Assembly (NCBI GenBank): GCA_964420145.1
Contig: CAYQRB010000002.1
Coordinates: 1 to 64,000, forward strand
Direction of reading: 5' to 3'
DNA: 64,000 nucleotides
From: JAJTYI01 sp964420145
GTDB lineage: Bacteria > Patescibacteriota > Dojkabacteria > B142 > OLB20
Shown here: positions 28,181 through 38,261 of the stretch, piece by piece
How the letters are laid out: every line of letters starts with the position of its first letter
Numbering within the stretch: the stretch's first letter is position 1
The notes under the pieces: generated by a model
Told to the model about the DNA's origin: nothing
Seen by the model: the letters and a program-made list of their open reading frames with translations, nothing else
Database searches by the model: none
Made by a program: the position numbers and the translations under genes

Positions 28181-29443
28181 TTAGTTAAAAATATCACTAA
28201 TCCAATTTTTAGGATTTATTTTACTAAGTATACTGGTTTTGTGTTTTTTAAGTTTCTTTCGTGAAGTTGTACGAGGGATTTTCTCTTTTGATGTTGTTCT
28301 ACTAATATTGAGTAAAAGACCGATTGCAGTTAAGTTTATAATAGTGGAGCTTCCCCCGTAACTTATAAAAGGCAAGGTGTTCCCGTTGATAGGTATCAAC
28401 GCCACATTTGACGCAATATGTAGGGTAGCCTGTATTGTAATCCAAGTAGTGATAGATATTGCCAAAAGATAGCCGAGTTTATCAGGTGCATTTTTAGCGA
28501 TAGCGTATCCTCTATACAGGATAATAAAAAATGCTAGTACTAATAACACACTGCCAATAAATCCAAACTCTTCTGCAAAGATTGCAAAAATTGTATCACT
28601 AAATGCAGTATCACCGAGATAGTGGAATTTTTGTCTGGAATTACCAAAACCCACCCCCAATATGCCACCTGAGGCTACCGCAACTAGTATCTGTTTTAAT
28701 TGATAACCTGCCCCATAAGGATCTTGTATTGCAGAATTAATCCAAAAATCTCGCCAATTAGTAAATCGTTCGAGTCTATAAGAAGCTGTTTTCATAGCTA
28801 CAGTAAGTACCCCTATAAACATAAGCAATACGGAGCCCGATCCTATAAAATGAAGTAAGTCATTACCTGCTATAAAATAAACAATTAGACTAGTAGCTAC
28901 TAAAATAAAAGTAGTATCTAGATCTGGCTCCATAAGAACCAATATAGAAACTACAAAAAGTGAAAACAAAAAAGGTAGGAGATCTTTGGTTAGATGTTTT
29001 GTGATATTTTCTCTTGTTATATTACTTACTTCTTTCCGTTTGGCAAGCCAACTAGATAAGTATATTAAAAAACAGAGTTTAGCAATTTCTGATGGTTGCA
29101 AGTCAAAAAATCCAAAATCAATCCAACGCTTTATTGGGTCATTCCAGTTTAATAATAAAACTACAATCAAGAGCAAAGTAGCAAACCCCAACATATATGG
29201 GGCTAGCTTGGGAAGTATACGGTAATCGATCTTAAACGCAATATATCCAGAAATCAATCCTATTGCAATCCAAATTAATTGTCTTATGAAGTAATGCTGA
29301 GGTTCAAATCCCAGTTTGAGTGCTACTAAAACACTTCCACTATATACCATTACAGCACCAAATGCTGTTAGTAAACTTATAGTCGCAAAGAGTGTAAAAT
29401 CTAGAGTTTTGTCTGTTTTGGGTCGTTTGTGTTTTTGAAACAT
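28181..29443 (-). CDS. ftsW: FtsW/SEDS-family septal peptidoglycan polymerase
   Basis: About 420 residues from the ATG at 29443 (the frame also opens at a TTG, 29458). SEDS motifs: KRWIDFGFFDLQPSEIAKL, the loop with GVGFGNSRQKFHYLGD, EEFGFIG, and the C-terminal GNTLPFISYGGSS. The YLGDTAFSDTIFAI segment is the FtsW-type lipid-II-site region. The charged C-terminal tail of about 45 Lys/Arg-rich residues is cytoplasmic. It is called FtsW because murG follows. Confidence 0.9.
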   Translation of the reverse strand: MFQKHKRPKTDKTLDFTLFATISLLTAFGAVMVYSGSVLVALKLGFEPQHYFIRQLIWIAIGLISGYIAFKIDYRILPKLAPYMLGFATLLLIVVLLLNWNDPIKRWIDFGFFDLQPSEIAKLCFLIYLSSWLAKRKEVSNITRENITKHLTKDLLPFLFSLFVVSILVLMEPDLDTTFILVATSLIVYFIAGNDLLHFIGSGSVLLMFIGVLTVAMKTASYRLERFTNWRDFWINSAIQDPYGAGYQLKQILVAVASGGILGVGFGNSRQKFHYLGDTAFSDTIFAIFAEEFGFIGSVLLVLAFFIILYRGYAIAKNAPDKLGYLLAISITTWITIQATLHIASNVALIPINGNTLPFISYGGSSTIINLTAIGLLLNISRTTSKEKIPRTTSRKKLKKHKTSILSKINPKNWISDIFN

Positions 29444-29504
29444 AGTTAATTCGTGCAAATAACTACCCCTAGTGTACTATAATATATTATATAAAAATAT
29501 TAAA

Positions 29505-29738
29505 ATGGCACAAATAGATAGAGACATCAATATTTCTGTCCTTGCTATAAATTATCCTGAAATAGTTGACTTTTTAATGCAAGAGTATGGTTTCCACTGT
29601 ATAGGGTGTTTTGTCGCAGAGTTTGAAACACTAGAGGAAGGTGCTAGAGTACACGGGATCGTAGATGACGATTTTGACGAAATGCTTTTAGCTATTAATA
29701 ACAAGGCAAAAGAAATAAGTAATAGCAAAACACCTTAA
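29505..29738 (+). CDS. DUF1858 redox-disulfide domain protein
   Basis: 77 residues from the ATG at 29505 (an upstream ATG at 29472 would add 11 residues unlike the family). It matches the small DUF1858 family: an N-terminal helix-loop (VLAINYPEIVDFLMQEYGF) and the paired cysteines CIGC followed by ETLEEGARVHGI. These domains are associated with hybrid-cluster proteins and are thought to carry a redox-active disulfide. Function here is unknown. It overlaps xseB by 4 bases tail-to-tail. Confidence 0.8.
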   Translation: MAQIDRDINISVLAINYPEIVDFLMQEYGFHCIGCFVAEFETLEEGARVHGIVDDDFDEMLLAINNKAKEISNSKTP

Positions 29739-29986
29739 AAAGGTAATTCCATTTTTTCCTCAGAGTCATTATCACTGGTATCATCGTCTTGATAGTTTAA
29801 CTTGATCTCATTGATCTTCATCTCAATTCTCTTTAAATCCTTTTTAACCTCAGAGACTAGTTTTGATGCTTCTTCATATTTTTTTACAGCTTCATCAAGC
29901 TCAATTTCCTCTTGATTATTAAAATATTGACTAATTTTTTCAAGTTCAGTGATTTTTTCTTGTAATTTTATTTTTTTATCAGCCAT
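29735..29986 (-). CDS. xseB: Exodeoxyribonuclease VII small subunit
   Basis: 83 residues, almost wholly a two-helix coiled coil (ELEKISQYFNNQEEIELDEAVKKYEEA...), the XseB pattern, with an acidic C-terminus. It coats the XseA coiled coils in ExoVII. It follows xseA by 18 bases. It is intact although xseA carries an in-frame stop. Confidence 0.88.
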   Translation of the reverse strand: MADKKIKLQEKITELEKISQYFNNQEEIELDEAVKKYEEASKLVSEVKKDLKRIEMKINEIKLNYQDDDTSDNDSEEKMELPF

Positions 29987-30004
29987 TTCAAATTTTATAA
30001 TAAA

Positions 30005-31267
30005 TTATTTTATCTTTTTGACTATAGATGTGATTTCGCCATCTTTTACTACTAGGTTTATTTGGTCACCTAGCGAAACTTTACTAATAGAACTTATTAT
30101 ATCTCCATTATTCTTTTTTATAATAGCATATCCTCGTTGAATAACATTTTTAGGATTTAGAGAATTAAATAAGTGTTCATAATAAGATATTTCTTTTAAC
30201 GAGTTTTTAATATATTGATCGAACCTGTCTAGTATAGAGGAAGTAGTAGCTACTCTGTGTTTATAATTATTTAGATAATTTATAATTTCAGTTTTGAAAC
30301 TAAAACCATAATTATGAAAAATTGTATTTTGTTGATTTAAAATAGAAAGGATCTTGTCGTACAGGTTGTCTATATAGATTTCTTTCGTAGTAAGTGTAAT
30401 TTGTTGTTTTATCAAATTATAGATTTGGTCCGTCTGTGTCGTGATAGCGGTAATAACAGAGGTGGTATTAGAGATGAAGTAGTAGGCGGCCTGTGAGGGT
30501 GTAGATGCTCTTATATCTGCAGATAACTCAGCTATTGTGATATCCTTTTCGTGACCTATTGCAACCATAGTTGTAGATTTGCTAGCAAAAATTGCTCTTG
30601 CCACTTTTTCATCATTAAAGGCGCTCAAGTCTTCTAAGCTCCCTCCTCCTCTAGTGAGCACAATGCAATCGTAATCAAATGTCTGTGCTGATTTAAGTGC
30701 GAAAACAACTTCTTTCACAGCCTGTTTTCCTTGTACTGCGACTGGGTATAGATCAATATCTAAACAATTTGAATTTTCTTGAAGTATTTTGAGAAAGTCG
30801 GTTGAGGCTGCAGAACCTTTGGCTGTGATTAGTGCTATTTTGGTAACTAACCGTGGAAGCGGTCTTTTTCTCTAAACATCAAAGAGACCTTCTTTCTCTA
30901 GTTTGTTTTTTAAAATTTCAAGAGCTTTTGAAATAGCACCATCTCCAAGTGGTAGTATCTTATAGATTGAAATACTAAATTTACCGTAAGGAGAATATAT
31001 TTGGGGCCGACCCCAAACAGCTACTTCTATTCCTTGCTCGATCATATTTAGTCCTTCGATTCTTGGTGCATATCCGCTAATACTCACTATTGCATTTTCC
31101 TGTTTATCTTTTAATACAATGTTAACCCCTTGTCCCTTGGATATTGAAAATTCTGTTACTTCTCCTTCTACTACTACTTCTCCGATAGTTTGTATTTGTA
31201 AGTTTACCAGGTCATTAAGTTGTTTAACTCCTAGTCTAAGGGTGGTGTTTGAATTAGATATATTCAT
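30005..31267 (-). pseudogene. xseA: xseA exodeoxyribonuclease VII large subunit with one in-frame TAG
   Basis: 420 codons. Codons 1-131 contain the OB-fold DNA-binding domain (GEVVVEGEVTEF, SPYGKFSISIYKILP) and end GLFDV. Codon 132 is TAG (30872-30874). The same frame then continues without interruption into RKRPLPRLVTKIALITAKGSAAS and the catalytic domain (LTRGGGSLEDL, IGHEKD, ADIRASTPSQAA). So this is a nonsense codon, not a frameshift, at a variable position. The downstream part alone could start at a GTG (30718). ExoVII degrades single-stranded DNA. Either a fresh pseudogene, an assembly error, or a gene needing UAG readthrough. Confidence 0.87.
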
Positions 31268-31325
31268 AATTAGTCAAGTTTTCTAATATTATGATATCAG
31301 ATTGTTTACTCTATATCTTTACATC

Positions 31326-31344
31326 AAATAGTATTTTACTATTT
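31326..31344. repeat. Perfect 8-bp inverted repeat upstream of the phosphohexomutase gene
   Basis: AAATAGTA-TTT-TACTATTT, followed by TTGAG. It lies about 40 bases upstream of the -35 of the 31440 gene. It could be an operator or a weak AT-rich terminator. Confidence 0.4.
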
Positions 31345-31385
31345 TTGAGTGCCAGGTATGCACATATAGATAAATACCAGTTTAT

Positions 31386-31414
31386 TTGCCGATAGGGAAA
31401 TCATAAGGTAAAAT
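31386..31414 (+). promoter_or_regulatory. Putative promoter of the phosphohexomutase gene
   Basis: TTGCCG (31386-31391), a 17-base spacer and TAAAAT (31409-31414). The ATG at 31440 follows 25 bases later, without a Shine-Dalgarno. Confidence 0.45.
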
Positions 31415-31439
31415 ACAGTCACTTGTTAACTGTTGATTT

Positions 31440-33569
31440 ATGACTACTCAAAGCAAACTTTTAACTATAAAAGAAGGGTTTTCCACACTGAAAATAGAGC
31501 AGGTTTACAAAGATAGTGCATTAGTAAATATAGAGAGATGGCTAACTGGAGAGGAGTTCACAGAATATATCCCACAGATTGATTATCTGATTGAGTCAAG
31601 AAAATGGGATTTATTATTAGATTGTTTTTATCAAGTTGTCCCGTTTGGTACAGGAGGAAGACGAGGCCCAGTAGGTATCGGCCCCAACAGGATCAATATG
31701 TGGACTATACAAACATCAGCACAAGGGCATTCTCAATATTTACTAAAACAGTTCGGAGACGAGGCAAAAGAAAGAGGTGTGATTATAGCTTATGATGTTA
31801 GAGCGTATCTAAACGAAACAGAGTATGATAATAATAGACCAAACCCAGTATACGGACTGGATTGTAAAACGCTAGCAATTAAAGCTTCCGAAGTCTATGT
31901 AGCCAATGGTATTTATGTCCGTATATTTTCTGAGATTACACCTACTCCCGAGCTTTCGTTTATGGTTCGTGAGCTAAATGCGGTTTCGGGGATTATGATT
32001 AGTGCGAGTCATAATCCACCTGATCACAATGGTCAAAAGGTCATAAACGAAACCGGCGGTCAGTTAGTCCCACCCTTTGATCAGAATCTTGTAGATGTTG
32101 TAGTAAACGAAGTTAAGCAGATACAGGTAGTAAATTATGAACTAGCTAGGAGAGATAATTTAATAATTGATATAACAAAAGAACAACACGAAAAATATAT
32201 AGAAGCTACTAAAAAGATTTCTCTTAATTCAAACTATAGGGGAATTAAGATTTTGTTCAGCCCATTACACGGAACTTCTGCCCACACAATACCACAAATA
32301 CTCTCAGGGATGGGGTTTGACTGTATACTGGATAAGGCTTCCAGTGTACCTGATCCGCGATTTTCTACAGTAATGTTTAATATCCCAAATCCCGAGGTTA
32401 TAGAATCTTTTTCCAATATTATTCCACAAGCAGAAGGAGTGGGAGCTGAGATTATATTATCTGCAGATCCTGATGCTGATCGCATTGGACTTATGTCTAG
32501 GGAGCTAGATAAGTGGAGGTTTTATACAGGGAATGAAATTGCGATATTAATTACTAAATATGTTCTTTCCGAACTCAAAGAAAATGGCAAGTTACTACCT
32601 AGTAACACATTGGTTAAAACTGTAGTTACTACAAATATGATTTCTGTTTTGGCAAAACATTATGGAGTAAAAATAGAATCAGATCTCTTGGTAGGTTTTA
32701 AATATATTGCAGAAGTAATGGATAACCTCGAGGTTTCAGGTAAAATCTCGGATTTTTTACTAGGTATGGAGGAAAGTCACGGATATACAGCAGGTAACTA
32801 TATTCGCGAGAAAGACGCTTCTGTTCCTGCTATATTGATTTCAGAACTTGCCTCAAAGCTAAAAATGCAAAATATGACATTGGGTGAGTATTTGGATAAT
32901 ATTTATCAAGAATATGGATATTTCTTAAATTATCTAACAGAGATAAGGCTTCCCGGTGCAGAAGGAATGTCCTCTATTGCTAAAATCCAAAGCACTATTA
33001 GGGAACAAAAGCCACTCAAGTTTGGTGCTTTTGATGTTAAATCTATTATAGATCGCTGGGAGGGTGGTGACTTTTTGTCCCCTACTGACAAGGAATCTCG
33101 CAATGTATTAATAATTAATTTTGAACCGGGAGACTCTCTCCATCAACTACAAGTAGTTGTAAGGCCTTCTGGTACTGAGCCAAAGTTAAAAGTATATATT
33201 GAAATCGGTGCCAAGCCTGATTCATCCAAGACGCTAGATGACTTAAAGTTACTTTCTCAAGATTATAAAGATAAACTTGAAAAGGCAGTATTGACTTATA
33301 TGTATAGTATAATTGGTATTAATTTCCCAGAGAGAGGATTTCTTTTGTTCTGGCAACTCCCTGCACAAAGTAAGATGAAGTACTTTGAAATCGAACCAGA
33401 GATTGCTAATTTAAAATTAATAACAGACCTTACGGAGAGAAAGCAGAAACTGGATAAGTTACTTGCGTTTTTGGGAGCTGATCCTGTTGTAAAAGTAGAT
33501 AAGGCGTTTAGAGCAAGATATGAGACTGGTATTTTAGAATATTTGGACCTAATAATTTTATATGACTAA
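31440..33569 (+). CDS. Alpha-D-phosphohexomutase (phosphoglucomutase/phosphomannomutase)
   Basis: 709 residues. The family motifs are all present: FGTGGRRG, the phosphoserine loop GIMISASHNPPDHNG, the metal loop ADPDADRIG, the sugar loop EESHGY and the phosphate site RPSGTEPKLK. It interconverts hexose 1- and 6-phosphates and would feed galU. The core ends near residue 600. About 100 further residues (from roughly 610) contain no recognised domain and are predicted mixed alpha/beta. The stop overlaps the start of the helicase gene by 8 bases. Confidence 0.88.
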   Translation: MTTQSKLLTIKEGFSTLKIEQVYKDSALVNIERWLTGEEFTEYIPQIDYLIESRKWDLLLDCFYQVVPFGTGGRRGPVGIGPNRINMWTIQTSAQGHSQYLLKQFGDEAKERGVIIAYDVRAYLNETEYDNNRPNPVYGLDCKTLAIKASEVYVANGIYVRIFSEITPTPELSFMVRELNAVSGIMISASHNPPDHNGQKVINETGGQLVPPFDQNLVDVVVNEVKQIQVVNYELARRDNLIIDITKEQHEKYIEATKKISLNSNYRGIKILFSPLHGTSAHTIPQILSGMGFDCILDKASSVPDPRFSTVMFNIPNPEVIESFSNIIPQAEGVGAEIILSADPDADRIGLMSRELDKWRFYTGNEIAILITKYVLSELKENGKLLPSNTLVKTVVTTNMISVLAKHYGVKIESDLLVGFKYIAEVMDNLEVSGKISDFLLGMEESHGYTAGNYIREKDASVPAILISELASKLKMQNMTLGEYLDNIYQEYGYFLNYLTEIRLPGAEGMSSIAKIQSTIREQKPLKFGAFDVKSIIDRWEGGDFLSPTDKESRNVLIINFEPGDSLHQLQVVVRPSGTEPKLKVYIEIGAKPDSSKTLDDLKLLSQDYKDKLEKAVLTYMYSIIGINFPERGFLLFWQLPAQSKMKYFEIEPEIANLKLITDLTERKQKLDKLLAFLGADPVVKVDKAFRARYETGILEYLDLIILYD

Positions 33570-36500
33570 TTTCTCTAAAGAATACAAACGGCTTAATCCT
33601 GAGCAAAAACTGGCGGTAGATACTATAGAGGGTCCGGTTATGGTAGTAGCAGGCCCTGGTACAGGTAAGACTCAAACACTAGCCTTGAGGATCGCAAATA
33701 TTTTACTAAAAACTCAAATTGACCCTAGAAATATACTCTGTCTCACTTTTACCGAAAGTGCAGCATTAGAAATGCTTACTCGCTTAAGGCGTTTTATTGG
33801 CCCAGATGCATATAAAGTTAGAATTTTTACATTTCACGCTTTTTGTGGATACCTTATGTCCTCAAATCTCGAGAAATTCCCACAGATTACTGAAGATAAC
33901 GAAAATATTGATGAAAGTGATAGATACGAAATTTTATTAAATATCTTGAAAACTCTACCTGTAAAAGACTCTTTAAGAAATATAAATAATGAGGGGACAA
34001 ACATAAAAGATGTTAGTGAGGCAATTTCTAGTTTAAAAAAGGAAGGAGTATCACCAGAAAAACTTGGACTAATAATAGAGAAAGAAAAAGAATATCTAAA
34101 AAATACTAGAAAGTATTTTACCGAGTTTCTAGCAATCAATGCTAGGAAAATTACTGCTATTGATCAACAAAACTTGTATAACAATCTTTTATCCAGTGCT
34201 GATTCAACGAGTATATACACAAAAGGAGTAGCAGAGCTAATCAGAGAATATGAAGGTCAAAGCAGTACTCAATTTAAGAAAGGTGTTCGTAAGATATTTG
34301 AACGACTTGATAATTATAATTATTTCCCCAAGTTGGAATCTCTGAAAAATATATATGAACGATATCAGGATGAACTTAGGAAAAGTAAGCAATATGATTT
34401 TGAGGATATGATTATGTTTGTATTGGATAGACTTATACAAGATCAAGATTTTCTCAGTAGTGTACAAGAGGAATTTCAATATATATTAGTTGACGAATAC
34501 CAAGATACAAATGCTTCACAAAATGAAATAATTCAGCTTATCGGAAGTTTTTACGATAATCCAAATCTCTTTGTAGTAGGTGATGATGATCAATCCATTT
34601 ACCGTTTTCAGGGAGCAAATTTAGAAAATATTCTACAATTTTCCAGAAACTATAAAAACTCTCTTAATATCATAACCTTAAAAAATAATTATCGAAGTCA
34701 GCCGTATATTTTGCAAGCTTCAAGGAAGGTTATAGAGGACGCTGAAAACCGTTTAGAGGATGAATTCCCCGAAGTTGATAAAAATCTAGTACCTAACAGG
34801 AAAGCGATTTCTAAAAAGATAGAACTTGGTGTATATAATACACAAGAAAGTGAAATAGCTGATATTGCTAGCAAGATAAAACTCTTATTAAAGGAAGGCA
34901 CAGATCCAGGAGAGGTTGCTGTTATATTTGCCAAAAACGCAGATATGGAGCCTTTTGTAGAGATATTTACTAAGGAAAAAATTCCTTTTCAGGTATCAAG
35001 GTCGGGAGGTGTAGTTAATAATATACATATTAAAAATATTCTAATTCTTTTGGAATATCTTCAAAATCCATATACAGAGGAGCTACTCTCTAGGATTTTA
35101 TATATGCCTTATTTTGGTTTTGATAATCTTGATGTTTTTAAGATCATTAACTTTGCCTATCGTAAAAGATTAGATATTTACAGAATTTTAATTACGGATA
35201 CATTGCTTTCTGAGTCAGGAGTTACTAATATTAAAGTTTTTCAAAACTTTCTTAAAGATATCTCAGATTGGCATAGAGAAATTGTTGTTATGCATCCAGC
35301 ACAGTTTTTTCCTTTTATAATTAAAGAAGCAAAAATCCTGGAGTATTTAAGTAAACTAGAAGACAATTATTTGGAGTTAAATAATTTTCATATTTTATAC
35401 GATTTCTTAAAGAAACATTTAAGGGCTAATTCCAAATTCAACTTTGAAGATTTAGTAAGAAAAATTAATCTAATAAGTGAATATAAGCTAGGTGTTTTGA
35501 ATAGAACTAATATTGTAGAAACATCCAAAGTAAATATTTTGACGGCACACAAGTCCAAAGGCCTAGAGTTTGAACATGTTTTTATCCCAGACTTATTAAG
35601 CAGTAAATGGGAAAAGTCCAGAGGTAAAGCTGGTTTGAAGCTACCTCAAAGTATCAATATTCACGACTACACTACAAATGAAATTGATGAAAGAATACGA
35701 TTATTTTTTGTCGCATTAACTAGAGCTAAAGATAATATATATCTTTCTTATCCCCTACTTAATGGAGATGGTAAAGAAAATAAACCCAGTATGTTTATTT
35801 CAGTGATAACTCCGGAATTAATTGAGGAAAAGAGTTTTGATATATCCGAAAGTGACCATAAAGAGCAACTTATACTTTCGCTTAGCGAGAGTGTAGATAT
35901 ATTTAGTGATAAAGGAAAGGTCTTTTTAAGTAGCCTTTTGGAAAATTTTGCATTAAGTCCTACAAGTTACAATAACTATAAAAAATGTCCTCATTGTTTT
36001 TTTCTTACAGATATTGTTCGTATACCTAGTGCTATGAGTATATCCTCTGTTTATGGAAGTGTAATACATAAGACTCTAAATCTCTTTTTAGGTAAATTTT
36101 ATCGGACAAAAGTTCTACCTAGCATGCAAGTGTTAATCGATATGTATTTAACAGAGCTAAAAAAACAATTTCTTGATCCCAACCAAATCAGAGATCTAGA
36201 AGAAAAAGGAAAAGCTACACTAGAAGTTTTTTATAATGAAAAATTATCTTCTGTCAATTCAACCTCTCTAACAGAAATAGATTTTGGTAGATACAAAATT
36301 AATATTGATGGAGTTCCCATCAAAGGAAGAATAGATAGAATTGATTTTATGGACGAAGCTATAAACAGAGTCGAAGTAGTTGATTATAAAACAGGAATAG
36401 AAAATTCACAAAACACAAGTGTTACGAATAAAGGTCCTTATTATGTTCAGCTTTTGTTTTATAAACTACTAATAGAAAACTATCCTAAATACAACTGGGA

Positions 36501-36711
36501 AGTGAAATCAGGTAAAATAGTTTATGTAGAACCAAGTAAAATTGGAGAACCACAAAAGGATAGAGAGATGGTTTTGCCAGATGAAGATGTGAATTGGCTT
36601 AAAGTAGAACTTAAAGATACTTATTCTTCAATTATGAATATGGAGTTTGGTATTAAAAATAAAGGAGATTGTTATAATGAAGAATTACATAATATTGATT
36701 TTAAGTTTTAA
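33562..36711 (+). CDS. UvrD/AddA-type superfamily 1 helicase fused to a PD-(D/E)XK nuclease
   Basis: 1049 residues. Helicase motifs: AGPGTGKTQTLALR (Walker A), LTFTESAALEML, VDEYQDTNASQ (Walker B), GDDDQSIYRFQGA, LKNNYRS, TAHKSKGLEFEHVF and VALTRAKDNIY. The C-terminal 240 residues hold a RecB-type nuclease: SPTSYNNYKKCPHCFF, KGRIDRIDF and VEVVDYKTG (the D...DYKTG metal/catalytic pair). This looks like a single-chain end-processing helicase-nuclease, related to AddAB/AdnAB-type enzymes. It is coupled to the mutase gene by an 8-base overlap and followed 3 bases later by a pseudo-receiver. Confidence 0.9.
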   Translation: MTNFSKEYKRLNPEQKLAVDTIEGPVMVVAGPGTGKTQTLALRIANILLKTQIDPRNILCLTFTESAALEMLTRLRRFIGPDAYKVRIFTFHAFCGYLMSSNLEKFPQITEDNENIDESDRYEILLNILKTLPVKDSLRNINNEGTNIKDVSEAISSLKKEGVSPEKLGLIIEKEKEYLKNTRKYFTEFLAINARKITAIDQQNLYNNLLSSADSTSIYTKGVAELIREYEGQSSTQFKKGVRKIFERLDNYNYFPKLESLKNIYERYQDELRKSKQYDFEDMIMFVLDRLIQDQDFLSSVQEEFQYILVDEYQDTNASQNEIIQLIGSFYDNPNLFVVGDDDQSIYRFQGANLENILQFSRNYKNSLNIITLKNNYRSQPYILQASRKVIEDAENRLEDEFPEVDKNLVPNRKAISKKIELGVYNTQESEIADIASKIKLLLKEGTDPGEVAVIFAKNADMEPFVEIFTKEKIPFQVSRSGGVVNNIHIKNILILLEYLQNPYTEELLSRILYMPYFGFDNLDVFKIINFAYRKRLDIYRILITDTLLSESGVTNIKVFQNFLKDISDWHREIVVMHPAQFFPFIIKEAKILEYLSKLEDNYLELNNFHILYDFLKKHLRANSKFNFEDLVRKINLISEYKLGVLNRTNIVETSKVNILTAHKSKGLEFEHVFIPDLLSSKWEKSRGKAGLKLPQSINIHDYTTNEIDERIRLFFVALTRAKDNIYLSYPLLNGDGKENKPSMFISVITPELIEEKSFDISESDHKEQLILSLSESVDIFSDKGKVFLSSLLENFALSPTSYNNYKKCPHCFFLTDIVRIPSAMSISSVYGSVIHKTLNLFLGKFYRTKVLPSMQVLIDMYLTELKKQFLDPNQIRDLEEKGKATLEVFYNEKLSSVNSTSLTEIDFGRYKINIDGVPIKGRIDRIDFMDEAINRVEVVDYKTGIENSQNTSVTNKGPYYVQLLFYKLLIENYPKYNWEVKSGKIVYVEPSKIGEPQKDREMVLPDEDVNWLKVELKDTYSSIMNMEFGIKNKGDCYNEELHNIDFKF

Positions 36712-36714
36712 ATA

Positions 36715-37125
36715 ATGGAAAACCACACTGTAATTGTCCAATTTGATTACGACGAGAACTATGCAACAGTAGTAGATTTAATTTGCTTTAATCTAGGTGT
36801 TGATAGTGGGAAGTATTTCCGAACCATTAAAGATGCTCATACATATTTGACAATGATTGATAAATCTAAAGAGTTTCCAGATATTGCTATAATTACTAAC
36901 TATCTCGGTCGAAGCAGTATAGATGGTGAAGAAGTAGCTAAAAAATTAAAAATCATAAGTCCTGATACTACCATTATCGCTTACACTGAAGATGACGAAG
37001 CGGATTGGGGTGATCATTTGGCTCTAAAATCAGGAGATGGGGAAGATAAGTCTCTTATTACTCTACTGGAAAAACTCACAAAAACCACTTTTAACTATGA
37101 TAATTCCAAAGAGGTCTCTAACTAA
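36715..37125 (+). CDS. Receiver-like (CheY-fold) protein lacking the phosphoacceptor aspartate
   Basis: 136 residues with the alternating strand/helix pattern of a response-regulator receiver domain: VIVQFDYDE at strand 1, IAIITNYLG at strand 3, DGEEVAKKLK, then TTIIAYTEDDE. At the end of strand 3, where the phosphorylated Asp belongs, the sequence is ITN, so it is probably not phosphorylated. There is no output domain. It directly follows the helicase-nuclease and may be co-expressed. Function unknown; the receiver assignment is by pattern. Confidence 0.6.
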   Translation: MENHTVIVQFDYDENYATVVDLICFNLGVDSGKYFRTIKDAHTYLTMIDKSKEFPDIAIITNYLGRSSIDGEEVAKKLKIISPDTTIIAYTEDDEADWGDHLALKSGDGEDKSLITLLEKLTKTTFNYDNSKEVSN

Positions 37126-37274
37126 TCAGATTCTTTTTATCTCTATTTTATAAGTGTCGTATATAATATATTTAAACTCTTTTTAATCATATTATGAGTA
37201 AGTTACAAGTTTTTACTAAAGGTTGGTGTGTTTTCTACAATATTCTTCTTGTATTCTAAGCGAATTTGTAACAA

Positions 37275-38252
37275 ATGATAGTGTTACCAGAAGATACTAC
37301 AGATAGAAACTTAGCTATATCAAAAATGCAAAATATACCAAGTCCTTATTTAGATGGTTGGTTAGAAGTCTCCAAAACACACTCGATTTATTATAGTTTG
37401 TATGGCAATCCCAAGGGACTGCCGGTAATTCGCCCACATGGTGGACCTGGCTCTTACTCCAAACCTAAATATGCAAATCTCTATGACCTAGATAAATTTA
37501 ATGTGATTTTCTTCGATCAACGAGGCTGTGGTAAATCTACCTCTGTCGTGCAAACAAAGGAAAATACAACTCAGGATTTGGTTAATGATATCGAGAAGTT
37601 GCGTATACATCTGGGTATAGATTCTTGGTATATGTATGGACCAAGTTGGGGTAGTACCCTTGTTTTGCTTTATGCTCAGCAATATCCCAAGAGAGTAAGG
37701 AGTATACTTTTGCAAGGAGTGTTTTTAGGAACCAAAAATGAGGATGACTGGGTCTATAGATTCGGTGCAAATCAGATTTTTCCCGATTATTTTCAAGAGT
37801 TTTCAAACTTACTACCTGCTAGCAATAAAGAAAATCTTACAGAGTATTTTTATAAAATAGTGATAGGAGATGACAGAGAGCTACAAGAAAAACTTATCCC
37901 GATGTTTAACAAATGGGAAGGGTCTCTACTTTCTATAGAACCTCAGGCAGATGGTATGGTTGATATTGAAGAAGAAATCAACTCTGCAAGAATTTATCTG
38001 CATTATAAGAGGAACAATTATTTTCTACGAGACGGAGAGATTTTATTTCCTGAAAATATTGCGAAGATTAAAAACATACCGATGATGATAGTAAATGGAC
38101 GCTATGATATGGTTACACCTATGATCACAGCTTGGCGACTTCACCAAGCTCTTCCCAAATCTAAACTAGAGATTGTTACTCTAGCAGGTCACCACGGATC
38201 GGATCCTCAACTTCATAAGGCCTTAAAAACCCTGTTAAGGTTTAAGTGGTAA
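37275..38252 (+). CDS. pip: Proline iminopeptidase (alpha/beta hydrolase)
   Basis: 325 residues, family S33. Visible motifs: the oxyanion segment RPHGGPGSYSKP, FFDQRGCGKS, the nucleophile elbow GPSWGSTLVLLYAQQYP (Ser), NGRYDMVTP (Asp) and AGHHGSD (His). It removes N-terminal proline from peptides. Length and motif spacing match bacterial Pip. Preceded by a 149-base intergenic region without a gene. Confidence 0.9.
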   Translation: MIVLPEDTTDRNLAISKMQNIPSPYLDGWLEVSKTHSIYYSLYGNPKGLPVIRPHGGPGSYSKPKYANLYDLDKFNVIFFDQRGCGKSTSVVQTKENTTQDLVNDIEKLRIHLGIDSWYMYGPSWGSTLVLLYAQQYPKRVRSILLQGVFLGTKNEDDWVYRFGANQIFPDYFQEFSNLLPASNKENLTEYFYKIVIGDDRELQEKLIPMFNKWEGSLLSIEPQADGMVDIEEEINSARIYLHYKRNNYFLRDGEILFPENIAKIKNIPMMIVNGRYDMVTPMITAWRLHQALPKSKLEIVTLAGHHGSDPQLHKALKTLLRFKW

Positions 38253-38261
38253 AAGGTTATA

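Noticed and set aside
30719..30871. Frameshift splitting xseA
   Set aside because: Both halves are in the same frame; only a TAG separates them.
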